64,000 nt of DNA from contig NZ_JIAI01000002.1 in assembly GCF_000620785.1 (NCBI RefSeq), forward strand, positions 936,177 to 1,000,176, read 5' to 3'. The first letter of the stretch is position 1, and each line of letters starts with the position of its first letter. Under the pieces are notes generated by a model. That model was given only the letters and a program-made list of their open reading frames with translations, was not told where the DNA came from and searched no databases. Of the stretch, positions 39,286 through 47,591 are shown one piece after another. Position numbers and translations under genes: made by a program. This DNA is from Actinospineispora acaciae DSM 45401. GTDB lineage: Bacteria; Actinomycetota; Actinomycetes; Mycobacteriales; Pseudonocardiaceae.

Positions 39286-40412
39286 ATGAGCGAGACAACT
39301 CGTGATCTCGACGCGTCAGTTCCGCTGTCCGACAAGGGTCTGCGCCGCGATATCGGAAAGCTCGGCCTGTTGTTCGTCAGCTGCGGCGCGATCATCGGTT
39401 CGTCCTGGCTGTTCGTGCCGGTCACGGCCGCGAAGCTGGCCGGCCCGGCCGCCGTGGTGTCCTGGGTGATCGGGATCGTGCTCATCCTGCTCATCGTGGT
39501 GACCTTTGCCGAACTCAGCGCCATGTTCCCGGTCGCGGGCGGGGTGAGCCGATTCCCGCAGTACTCGTTCGGCTCGTTCGCCAGTTACACGATGGGCTGG
39601 ATTACCTGGCTGGCCATTGCCGCGGTGCCGCCGATCGAGGTGCTCGCGACATTGCAGTACGCCTCGGCATATCTGCCCTATCTCTTCGAGCGGGCCGACG
39701 ACGTCCCGGTGCTGACCCCCGTGGGGATCGCGGTCTCGGTCGTGCTGGTGTCGGTCATCCTGCTGACGGCCACTTTCGACTCGTCCCGGTTCACCGCGGC
39801 GTCGACCGGCGGGTTCGCGCCGTACGGCTTTGGCTCGGTGCTCTCCGCCGTGGCCTCCGGCGGGATCGTGTTCAGCTTCCTCGGCTGCCGACAGGCCGTC
39901 GACCTGGCGGCGGAGAGCACCAGGCCGCACCGCAACGTGCCGTTCGCGCTGCTCGGTTCGGCGCTGCTGTGCGGGGTGATCCTGATCTTCCTGCAGGTCG
40001 CGGTGACCGGTGCCGTCCCGGCGGACGCGCTGGCCGGAGGGTGGGCGCACCTGGCTCTGGCGGACGGGTTCGGGCCGCTGGCCGGGCTGGCCGGCGCCGT
40101 CGGCCTGACCTGGCTGGTGGTGCTGATCCGGGTGGACGCGGTCGTCTCGCCGTTCGACACCGGGCTGATCTACGCCGCGTCGGCGGCCAGGGTCTCCTAC
40201 GCGCAGGGCTGACGAAGATCAACTCAAGGGGCTTGCCGTGGGTGTCGATCCTGGTGATGTTCGTCGTGGGCTGCCTGTTCTTCCTGCCGTTCCCGTCCTG
40301 GCAGAAGCTGGCCGGCTTCATCACCTCGGCGACCATCCTGTCCTTCGGCGCCGGGCCGCTGGTGGTGGCCGCGCTGCGCCGACAGCTCCCGGAGCAGGCC
40401 CGGCCGTTCCGG
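39286..40412 (+). pseudogene. APC-family permease, frameshifted and truncated
   Basis: It begins intact (MSETTRDLDASVPLS) and reads as an amino-acid permease for about 308 residues (GKLGLLFVSCGAIIGSSWLF, GGVSRFPQYSFGSF, SFLGCRQAVDLAAEST). It then stops at SYAQG. Homology resumes at once in another frame (LTKINSRGLPWVSILVMFVV, SWQKLAGFITSATILSFGAG), so a short deletion near 40205-40212 removed the loop and shifted the frame. After ARPFR the sequence switches to an unrelated flavin reductase fragment, so the last helices are also lost. Confidence 0.85.
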
Positions 40413-40745
40413 CCCGACCAGCTCGCCAGCATGTGCGTGACCGGGCTGGACTTCGAGCCGGGCGTGAACGAGCTGGAGCGGGCGGGCCTGACGGCGCTGC
40501 AGGCGCGGAGGGTGCGACCGCCGCGCATCGCCGAGTACGGCCGGCACTTCGAGTGCAAGGTGCTGTGGAACATGGTCTGGCGGGACCGGGTCACCATCGT
40601 CGGTGAGGTGGTGGCCGCGTCCTGCGACGACGGGATGCTGGACGGGAACGGCGACATCCGGTGGGAGGTGGCCCGGCCGGCGACCTACTGCGGCGGGCCG
40701 TACGGGCACACGTTCACGCCGTCGTTCGAGACGATGACGGTACCG
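40413..40745 (+). pseudogene. Flavin reductase-family protein, internal fragment
   Basis: About 110 residues in the same frame as the broken permease tail. They match the middle and C-terminal part of flavin reductase-like proteins (GLDFEPGVNELERAGLTALQ, FECKVLWNMVWRD, RVTIVGEVVAASCDD, ARPATYCGGPYGHTF). There is no start codon context and the 5' half is missing. It ends where the inverted SDR remnant begins. It is a deletion scar rather than a designed fusion. Confidence 0.75.
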
Positions 40746-40746
40746 G

Positions 40747-41333
40747 CGGGTGATCGACTCGGTGAAGCCGCCGGGCCGGTCCCACAGCGGGGTGCGGATC
40801 GACCCCGGCGACACCGAGTTCACCCGGATGCCGTCCGGGCCGAGCTCCTCGGACAGTGCCTTGGCCACGGCCAGCACGGCGGCCTTGGACGCGGCGTAGT
40901 CGACGAAGTACGGGTCCGGGACCCGTGCGGTGGTGGATGCGACGAACACCACCGAGGGCGCCGGCGAGCGGCGCAGCTCGTCCAGCCCGGCCCGGGTGGC
41001 CCGCACCGCGCACATCAGGTTCAGCCGGAAGGTGGCGTCCCAGTCGCCGTCGGTCACCGCCGCCAGCCCGGCCCGGGTCGCCATCCCCACGTTGTTGACC
41101 AGCACGTCGAGCCGGCCGTGCCGACGGATCGCCTCGGTCACCAGGTCGGCCGGGCCGTCCGGGCTGGAGAGGTCGACCTGGAAGGAACCGATCGCCGGGT
41201 TCTCCGTCGGGCCCGGATCACGGTCGCCGCACACCACGTGCGCGCCGTCCGAGGCGAGCCGCAGCGCCGTCGCCAACCCGATCCCGGCCGCCCCGCCGGT
41301 CACGATGGCGACCCGCCCGTCCTGATCGGCCAT
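40747..41333 (-). pseudogene. Short-chain dehydrogenase, C-terminus deleted
   Basis: It starts normally (MADQDGRVAIVTGGAAGIGLA) after GGGAAGGG. The SDR core is good: TGGAAGIG cofactor loop, NNVG, catalytic Ser in VVFVASTTA and YAASK in VDYAASKAAVLAVAKAL. It breaks off after PGGFTESITR, where the substrate-binding loop and the last 60-70 residues should follow. From there the frame reads antisense into the flavin reductase and permease fragments. It is probably inactive. Confidence 0.78.
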
Positions 41334-41507
41334 GTGTTTGCCCTTCCCGGTCAGCCCAGCGGTTGTAGATCGCGGGAACAGCAACGTTCGTACGGATTCG
41401 CTGTTTGCGGTCTCACCCTGGACTTCATGATGACCACCCACAAGGCACCGAGATCGTCACGATTCATGCTCGGCCGCGCATACCGGCGTGGATAGGTGAC
41501 AGTGGCC

Positions 41508-42356
41508 TCACTGACGTGGTGGAGCCGGGTTCGGGTTGTCGAATGGGAGCCAGCCCACTTCGAGGTAGGGCCGTTTGCCTTGTTGGAGGAGTTCGATCGT
41601 CGCCGCGGCGAGGTTGGCGCTGGCCGGGGAGGCCATGAGCCGCTGTTGGGTGTTGAGGTAGTAGGTCCAGGCGTCCTGGAAGCTGGTGTCGTTGGCGGTG
41701 TTGATGATGTGTTTGCATGCGCCGACGCTGGCCAGGGTGTCGGCGGTGAGGGGCGCGACGATCTGTTCCCACGCCGCGCGCAGGTGGTCGGGGTGGACGA
41801 CCTGGTCGACGAGGCCCCAGTGCGCGGCGTGGGCGGCGTCGAGCACCGCGCCGCCGAGCATCAGCGCTTTGGCCCTGCCGATACCGAGTAGGTGCGGCAG
41901 GTACCAGGTCGCCATGCCGCCGAGGATTCCGACCTCGCGTGAGGCGGGGATGGCGAAGACGGCCCGTTCGGTTGCCACCCGGAGGTCGCATGCCATTGCG
42001 AGTTGGATGCCGCCGCCGAGGCAGTAGCCGTCGATGAGGCCGACCACGACCTGGTCGATTGCCTGTAGGTTCGCGATTGCGGTGTCCCAGCGCTCGGCGC
42101 TTTCGCGGCTGGGTCGCCATCCGTGTTGCTGTGCGGCCTTCATGTCCAGGCCGGTGCACCAATGGTCGCCTAGTGACCCGATCGCCACCGCGTCGAAGTC
42201 GTCACGGTCGCGCAGGCCGTTGGTGGCGTCGTGCAGGTCGTTGATCAGGGCCTCGTTCTGGGCGTTGTGGACCTCGGGTCGGCAGAGGGTGAGGAACACC
42301 CTGCGTCCCTCCTGGCGGACATCCAGCGTCTGGTGCGAGCGGCTGCGCGGGTTCAT
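41508..42356 (-). CDS. Crotonase-fold protein lacking both catalytic glutamates
   Basis: A 282-residue enoyl-CoA hydratase/isomerase-family protein. The fold is clear (RVFLTLCRPEVHNAQNEALI, oxyanion region GDHWCTGLDM, IDGYCLGGGIQLAMACDLRV). The two glutamates of true hydratases are replaced: Gln118 in GGGIQLA and Ala138 in FAIPASREVG. Water addition is therefore unlikely; isomerase, hydrolase or a structural role remains. A paralogue with both glutamates lies immediately upstream on the same strand (gap 16 nt). Confidence 0.88.
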   Translation of the reverse strand: MNPRSRSHQTLDVRQEGRRVFLTLCRPEVHNAQNEALINDLHDATNGLRDRDDFDAVAIGSLGDHWCTGLDMKAAQQHGWRPSRESAERWDTAIANLQAIDQVVVGLIDGYCLGGGIQLAMACDLRVATERAVFAIPASREVGILGGMATWYLPHLLGIGRAKALMLGGAVLDAAHAAHWGLVDQVVHPDHLRAAWEQIVAPLTADTLASVGACKHIINTANDTSFQDAWTYYLNTQQRLMASPASANLAAATIELLQQGKRPYLEVGWLPFDNPNPAPPRQ

Positions 42357-42372
42357 CAGATGCTCCTGCCTG

Positions 42373-43176
42373 CTAGTCCTGCCAGAAGTTCGTGACGAGG
42401 CGACGCCGGGCGTCGCGGGTTTGTCTGTGGGTGAAATCCCGGATGCCGGCTCCGAACGGCTCGCGGGGCGGCGCGCCCTCGAAAGCCAGGCTGGACCACA
42501 TGTCGAGGTCCGCGCCCTTGTCCAGGAAGTACTTCGTGCACAGCAGGGTGGCTGGGCTCTTGTCCAGCAGGACCTCGATCAGCCCGTCCACCTGCTCGCC
42601 GAGCGCCTCGGGCTCGCAGAGTCGGTTGACCAGGTCGTGCCGCTCGGCGGTCGCGGCGGAGAACAGCGCACCGATGAGGTTCCACTCCTTGGCCTTGCGC
42701 CGGCCGGCGAACTTGGCCAGCCGACCGGTGCCGCCCCATCCCGGGGTGATAGCCCAGTTGATCTCGGGCATTCCCCACCGCGACCGGTGGGTGGCGATCA
42801 CGAAGTCACACACCAGCGTGAGCTCGAGGCCGCCGCCGGTGCAGATGCCGTCCACGGCGGCGATGGTGACCGGAACCAGGTTGGAGATGATGTTCACCGT
42901 CTCCTGGTACTGGCGGAGCTGCCAGAGCCCGTCCTCGCCGGACCAGGTGGTGAACTCCTTGATGTCATCGCCGGCGCAGAATGTGTCACCGGCGCCCCGG
43001 ATCACCACGATTCGGCATTGCCGGTCGACGTCGATGTCCTTGACCGCGCGGTTGAGCTCGGCGGAGACCTCGCGGTCGAGCGCGTTGTGGACCTCTGGAC
43101 GGTTCAGCGTGATCGTCGTGACCGGGCCGTCGCGGCTGATGATCAGCTTGCCCGAAGGGGAGGGATGCTGGCTCAT
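42373..43176 (-). CDS. Enoyl-CoA hydratase/isomerase family protein
   Basis: A 267-residue crotonase with the full catalytic set: oxyanion loop GAGDTFCAGDDIKEF, Glu118 in GGGLELTLVCDF, and Glu138 in WGMPEINW. It may hydrate an enoyl-CoA in beta-oxidation or ring degradation. It is the first gene of a two-crotonase operon. Within about 100 bp upstream lies the divergent double HxlR regulator, which probably controls the pair. The substrate is not evident. Confidence 0.9.
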   Translation of the reverse strand: MSQHPSPSGKLIISRDGPVTTITLNRPEVHNALDREVSAELNRAVKDIDVDRQCRIVVIRGAGDTFCAGDDIKEFTTWSGEDGLWQLRQYQETVNIISNLVPVTIAAVDGICTGGGLELTLVCDFVIATHRSRWGMPEINWAITPGWGGTGRLAKFAGRRKAKEWNLIGALFSAATAERHDLVNRLCEPEALGEQVDGLIEVLLDKSPATLLCTKYFLDKGADLDMWSSLAFEGAPPREPFGAGIRDFTHRQTRDARRRLVTNFWQD

Positions 43177-43225
43177 ACGGTGGGCTCCTGGGATCCGTAC
43201 CGATGCTGAGGACGAACCCTAACAC

Positions 43226-43261
43226 CGTAAGTCTTGTTGTGAAAGTAAGTATCGTAAGCAG
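43226..43261. promoter_or_regulatory. GTAAG repeats between crotonases and HxlR gene
   Basis: CGTAAGTC, GTAAGTAT and CGTAAGCA occur within 36 bp in an AT-rich stretch of the divergent promoter region. Direct repeats of this kind could be sites for the double HxlR regulator. The pattern is short and unproven. Confidence 0.35.
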
Positions 43262-43277
43262 ACTAGATGGGGTGGTT

Positions 43278-44201
43278 ATGACCCAGGGCCGTGCGCAGGC
43301 AGCTGTCGGCTGGCGTGATTCGATCTTGAGTACCATGGAGGTCGTCGGTGACGCCTGGTCATGGCTGATCCTGCGGGAGGCCGTGTTCCACCGGGTTCGG
43401 CGTTTCGGCGAGTTCCAGGCCCGGCTCGGGATCTCACGCGCGACGTTGTCTGCCCGGCTCGGCCAGCTGGGCCGTGGGGGCGTGTTGGTTCGAGAGTCCT
43501 CGACCGGCCAGGACTACCAGCTGACCGACCGCGGCGAGGACCTCTTCGGATGTTTGATGGCCGCTCTTCGCTGGGGCGACCGGTGGCGCCCGCTGCCCGA
43601 ACCCACGCTGTCGGTCACCCACCTGGCCTGCGGCAACCGCATCGCCGCCGAGCTGCGCTGCCGGGCCTGCGGTCAGGTGATCACGGCCAGGGACGTGCGG
43701 GCCGAGCGCGGTGACGCCCGGCCCCCGGCGGCGATCGGCGGCGACGTCCGCAGGCGCACCCCGGACTTCGAGCTGCTCGAACGGAACCAGCCCTCCTCGA
43801 TCGCGTACACGCTCACCATGACCGGCGACTGGTGGAGCGGCCTGATCGTGCGCGAGGCGTTCTTCGGCGTTCGCCGGTTCGACGACCTCCAGCACAGCCT
43901 CGGGGTCGGCCCGAACATCCTCTCCGCACGGCTGCGCCGCCTGGTCGGGCACGGATTCCTGCGCCGGGCGGAGTACCAGTCCTGGCCGGTCCGCCACGAA
44001 TACCTACTCACCGAGAAGGGCCGCGACTTCTACCCACTGCCGCTGGCCATGGCCACCTGGGGCCGTCGATGGCTCCCACCGGCCGACGGCGAGCCCCGAC
44101 TCACCCACTCCTGTGGTCACGACGTACAGGCGATGTTGTGCTGCGAAGCCTGCGGCCGGGAGATCACCCGGGGGGACGTCACCACACGGCACGACCACTG
44201 A
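43278..44201 (+). CDS. Double HxlR-domain transcriptional regulator
   Basis: A 307-residue fusion of two HxlR winged-helix domains. The first covers about residues 10-100 (LSTMEVVGDAWSWLILREAV, FGEFQARLGISRATLSARL). The second covers about 170-260 (LTMTGDWWSGLIVREAFF, FDDLQHSLGVGPNILSARLR). Each is followed by a Cys pair (LRCRACGQVITARDV, LCCEACGREITRGDV), perhaps a small zinc site. Normal HxlR proteins are single-domain dimers, so this resembles a covalent dimer. The ATG is chosen over one 75 nt upstream because the fold begins there. It faces the crotonase pair. Confidence 0.87.
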   Translation: MTQGRAQAAVGWRDSILSTMEVVGDAWSWLILREAVFHRVRRFGEFQARLGISRATLSARLGQLGRGGVLVRESSTGQDYQLTDRGEDLFGCLMAALRWGDRWRPLPEPTLSVTHLACGNRIAAELRCRACGQVITARDVRAERGDARPPAAIGGDVRRRTPDFELLERNQPSSIAYTLTMTGDWWSGLIVREAFFGVRRFDDLQHSLGVGPNILSARLRRLVGHGFLRRAEYQSWPVRHEYLLTEKGRDFYPLPLAMATWGRRWLPPADGEPRLTHSCGHDVQAMLCCEACGREITRGDVTTRHDH

Positions 44202-44253
44202 CCGCGGCGCGCGCGCCCATTGACAAACATGTGACGGCGGTCGCATGCTGCTC

Positions 44254-44275
44254 TAACTGTTTGACTGGTCAGTTA
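44254..44275. promoter_or_regulatory. TetR-type operator 1 (first APC permease)
   Basis: TAACTG and CAGTTA arms flank 10 nt that themselves contain ACTG-GT-CAGT. It lies 13 nt upstream of the permease start. It shares half-sites with two other sites in this block (49647-49664 and 49714-49731), which points to a common TetR protein. Confidence 0.6.
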
Positions 44276-44288
44276 GGAAGCGACGCCG

Positions 44289-45854
44289 ATGTCGGATCCT
44301 GTGACGCTCGACGGCACCGACACGCTGCGGGCCACCAAGAGCCGGTTGCGCCGGGGGCTCGGGCGGTTCGACGTGTTCTTCCTGCTGGTCTGCTCGCTGG
44401 TCGGGCTGGACACCATCGGCTCGCTCGCCGCCGCCGGGCACGAGGCGTTCACCTGGCTGTTCGTGCTGTGCGTGCTGTTCTTCGTGCCGTACGGGCTGAT
44501 CGTGGCCGAGCTGAGCGCGGCGTTCCCGCTGGAGGGCGGGCAGTACGCGTGGAGCCGGCTGGCGTTCGGCCGGTTCGTCGCCGGGGTGACCCAGTTGGTG
44601 TACTGGCTGTCCAACCCGGTGTGGGTGGGCGGGACGCTGTGCGTGGTGGCGATCACCACGTTCGAGAAGTTCGTGCACCCGCTGCCCGGGCCGTGGACCT
44701 ACCTGGCCGGGCTGGTGTTCATCTGGGCCGGCGTGCTGTGCACCTCGGTGTCGCTGTCGGTGGGGCGCTGGGTGCCGGCGGCGGGCGCGGTCGCCCGGAT
44801 CGTGCTGTTGGGGTTCTTCTTCGTCTCCACGGTGGTGTACGGGATCTCGCGGGGTGCCCAGCCGCTGGCGGCGGGCGACTTCACACCGACCTACCTGGGT
44901 TTTCTCGCGCTGGTGCCGGTCATCGTGTTCACCTTCGTCGGGTTCGAGGTGTCCAGCTCGGCCGCCGAGGAGATCCACAACCCGCGCCGGGCCATCCCGC
45001 TGGGCGTGCTGCGGGCCGGGCTGCTGTCGTTCGTCATGGTCGCCGCGCCGATCGCCGGGATCCTGGTGGTGCTGCCCGGCGAGCAGGTGAGCAGCCTGGG
45101 CGGGTTCATCGACGCGTGCAAGGCGGTGTTCACGGTGTACGGCGGCGAGGTGGCCGCGGACGGCGCCGTGCGGCTGACCGGGTTCGGGGCGGTGGTGGGG
45201 GTGCTGGCCGCGGTGGGGCTGATCGTGGGGCTGTTCACCAGCGGGGTGTCCTGGGCGTTGGGGGAGAGCCGGGCGCAGACGGTGGCCTGCGCGGACGGCG
45301 CGGGGCCGAGGTTCTTCGGCGTGGTGTCGGTGCGGCGCGGCACGCCGGTGCGGATCAACGTGCTGTCCGGGTTCCTGGCCACCGCGGTGATGGTCGCCGC
45401 GCTGAACTTCACCGGCGGCGACACCGGCAAGTACTTCAGCGCCGGGTTGAACCTGGCCATTTCGATGACCATGGTGGCCTACCTGGTCATGTTCTGCTCG
45501 CTGCCGGTCTTGCGCCGGAAGTTCCCGGGCGTGGCCCGGCCGTTCACCGTGCCCGGCGGGCGGGCCGGCGGCTACCTGGCGTCCGCGCTGACCGCCGCGA
45601 TCGTGCTGTTCACGCTGGTCCAGCTGGTGTGGCCGGGGCTGGGCACCGGGTGGTTCGGCTCGGCGGGCAGCCCGGACGACGCGCTGCCGGCCGCGTTCGC
45701 CGGGCAGCGGTGGGCGTACGAGGTCACCCAGCTGGTGCCGCTGGCCGTGTTCGTCGGCATCGGCGTGGCGTTCTACCTGGTCGGCCGGTGGGAGACCCGG
45801 TCACGCCCGGCCTCGGAACCCGAGCTGGTCAGCGTGCGATCAGGCGGTCGATGA
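44289..45854 (+). CDS. APC-superfamily amino acid permease A
   Basis: A 521-residue integral membrane protein with about 12-13 hydrophobic segments. It starts MSDPVTLDGTDTLRATKSRL, and the first helix carries LVCSLVGLDTIGSLAAAG. Further APC-like blocks are GLIVAELSAAFPLEGGQYAW and FTFVGFEVSSSAAEEIHNPR. It would import amino acids or amines with protons. Operator 1 just upstream ties it to the TetR gene that converges on it; the two genes overlap by 26 nt. Confidence 0.9.
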   Translation: MSDPVTLDGTDTLRATKSRLRRGLGRFDVFFLLVCSLVGLDTIGSLAAAGHEAFTWLFVLCVLFFVPYGLIVAELSAAFPLEGGQYAWSRLAFGRFVAGVTQLVYWLSNPVWVGGTLCVVAITTFEKFVHPLPGPWTYLAGLVFIWAGVLCTSVSLSVGRWVPAAGAVARIVLLGFFFVSTVVYGISRGAQPLAAGDFTPTYLGFLALVPVIVFTFVGFEVSSSAAEEIHNPRRAIPLGVLRAGLLSFVMVAAPIAGILVVLPGEQVSSLGGFIDACKAVFTVYGGEVAADGAVRLTGFGAVVGVLAAVGLIVGLFTSGVSWALGESRAQTVACADGAGPRFFGVVSVRRGTPVRINVLSGFLATAVMVAALNFTGGDTGKYFSAGLNLAISMTMVAYLVMFCSLPVLRRKFPGVARPFTVPGGRAGGYLASALTAAIVLFTLVQLVWPGLGTGWFGSAGSPDDALPAAFAGQRWAYEVTQLVPLAVFVGIGVAFYLVGRWETRSRPASEPELVSVRSGGR

Positions 45855-46443
45855 AGGTCCGGCAGGCCTCCCGCATGGCCTCCAGCGGCATCGCCTTGGC
45901 GCGCAGCAACACCTGCATGGCCAGCCCGTCGATCATGCCGATGAGCATGTTGGCCAGCAGCTCGGGGTCGCCGTCGCGGGCGGTGCCGGCCCGCTGCGCC
46001 GCCGCGATGGCGTTCTGGACCAGCTCGCGCCACCGCCCGTAGAGCTCCTCGTTGACCTGCCGCAGCGCGGGGTCGCGGATGCCCTCGGCCCACAGCTCGG
46101 CCCACACCTTCCAGGCGCGCAGCGAGGCGCCCCGGTTCGGCAGGTACGACTCGACGATCTCGCCGAGCAGCTCCAGCGGCGGCCTGGTCTCGTCTTGCAT
46201 CCACCGCCTGCGCTCCAGGGAGTGCCGGAAGTTGTACTCGAACGCGGCGTTGACCAGCTCTTTCTTCGTGTCGAAGTAGTAGTGGATGGTGCCCGAGCTG
46301 ACCCCGGCCACCGCCGCCACGTCCAGCAGCCGCAGCTCCTGCAGGCCGCGCCTGGCGATCACCGTGCAGGCCGCGTCCAGGATCTGCTTGCGGCGCTGCG
46401 CTTCCACGCTGGGCCGGGGCACGGTTCGAACACTACCCGTCAC
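45829..46443 (-). CDS. TetR-family regulator of the acyl-CoA/permease block
   Basis: A 204-residue TetR protein. The helix-turn-helix is near residues 18-62 (QILDAACTVIARRGLQELRL, VSSGTIHYYFDTKKELVNAA). The ligand domain has WKVWAELWAEGIRDPALRQV, which resembles the other TetR in this window. GTG overlaps the acyl-CoA dehydrogenase TGA; another GTG 21 nt on is possible. It is the last gene of a three-gene operon whose promoter carries one of the TAACTG/CAGT-type sites, so it is autoregulated in all likelihood. Confidence 0.9.
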   Translation of the reverse strand: MTGSVRTVPRPSVEAQRRKQILDAACTVIARRGLQELRLLDVAAVAGVSSGTIHYYFDTKKELVNAAFEYNFRHSLERRRWMQDETRPPLELLGEIVESYLPNRGASLRAWKVWAELWAEGIRDPALRQVNEELYGRWRELVQNAIAAAQRAGTARDGDPELLANMLIGMIDGLAMQVLLRAKAMPLEAMREACRTFIDRLIAR

Positions 46444-47591
46444 AGGTTCCTGGAGATCACCAAGCGCATGATGTCCGAGGTGCCCTCCTCGATCTCTTCC
46501 AGCTTGACGTCACGCATCCACTGCTCCACCGGGTGCTCGCGGGAGTAGCCCCAGCCGCCGAGGGTCTGGACGGCCGCCCAGGTGACGAACATGGCGGTCT
46601 CGGAGGCGGTCAGCTTGGCCATGGCGGCCAGCCCGGTGGCACGTTGGCCGGAGTCGATCACCCGGGCGGCGTGGTGCACCAGCAGCCGGGCGGACTCGAT
46701 GCGGGTGGCCATGTCGGCCAGCCGGAACGCCACCGCCTGGTGCTGGATGATCGGCACGCCGAACTGGGTGCGGGTCCTGGCGTAGTCGTGGGCGTACTCG
46801 TAGGCGGCGCGCGCCGCGCCCAGCGCCGCCGCGCCGAGCACCACCCGGGAGATGTCGAAGGTCTCCATCAGGCCGTGGAAGCCCTGGCCCTCGGCGCCGA
46901 GGCGCTGCTCGTCGGGCACGAACACGTCGTCGAAGAAGATCTCCCGGCAGACGATCGCGCGCTGGCCCATCTTGCGCATCGGCTGGCCGAAGCTCAGCCC
47001 CTCGGCGTCGCGGCGCAGCAGGAACGCGGTGACCCCTGACGAGCGCTTGGACGGGTCGGTCTTGGCGAACACCACGTACAGCTCGGCGGCGCCGGCGTTG
47101 GAGATCCACGCCTTCTGCCCGTTGATCCGGTAGCCGCCGTCCACCTTGCGGGCGGTGGTCACGATGGACGCGGCGTCCGAGCCGGCCTCGGGTTCGGTGG
47201 TGGCCAGCGCGGTCATCGGGGAGCCCGGGCCGGTCAGCGGGGTCAGCCAGGCGCGCTTCTGCTCCTCGGTGCCCAGCGCCAGGATCGGGTCGGCGAAGAA
47301 GCCGTTGGAGCAGACCAGGTTGCCGATGCCCGGGTCGCCCCAGCACAGCTCCTCCTGCGCCAGGCACTGGGTGAACACGTCGGTGAACCCGCCGCCGCCG
47401 TACTCCTGCGGGATCATGAAGTCGGTGACGCCCACCTCGGCGGCCTTGCCGTACAGGTCGGTCGGGGTGACCACGTCGGCTTCGTCCACCTCCCGGCCGC
47501 GCGGGCGGATCTCGTTGGCCGCGAACTCCCGGCAGAGCGCGACGACCTGCCGCTGCTCGTCGGTGAGTGGCCAGGCCGGGATGCTGCTCAT
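46440..47591 (-). CDS. Acyl-CoA dehydrogenase
   Basis: A 383-residue FAD enzyme that forms alpha,beta-enoyl-CoA. Blocks in order are the N-terminal helices (PLTDEQRQVVALCREFA), flavin-binding MTALATTEPEAGSDAASI and KAWISNAGAAELYVV, RTRTQFGVPIIQHQAVAFRL, QTLGGWGYSREHPVEQWMRD, and the catalytic Glu in EEIEEGTSDIMRLVI. ATG overlaps the acyl-CoA synthetase stop. It probably acts on the CoA ester made by that synthetase. Confidence 0.95.
   Translation of the reverse strand: MSSIPAWPLTDEQRQVVALCREFAANEIRPRGREVDEADVVTPTDLYGKAAEVGVTDFMIPQEYGGGGFTDVFTQCLAQEELCWGDPGIGNLVCSNGFFADPILALGTEEQKRAWLTPLTGPGSPMTALATTEPEAGSDAASIVTTARKVDGGYRINGQKAWISNAGAAELYVVFAKTDPSKRSSGVTAFLLRRDAEGLSFGQPMRKMGQRAIVCREIFFDDVFVPDEQRLGAEGQGFHGLMETFDISRVVLGAAALGAARAAYEYAHDYARTRTQFGVPIIQHQAVAFRLADMATRIESARLLVHHAARVIDSGQRATGLAAMAKLTASETAMFVTWAAVQTLGGWGYSREHPVEQWMRDVKLEEIEEGTSDIMRLVISRNL

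Noticed and set aside
37859..39289. Long plus-strand frame opposite the TetR and DHFR-like genes
   Set aside because: It is antisense to two clearly recognisable genes, low in complexity and without any domain.
40413..41333. Genuine fusion protein of permease and flavin reductase
   Set aside because: The permease part is out of frame with its own start, the reductase lacks its first half, and the frame continues into antisense of an SDR. Decay explains all three.
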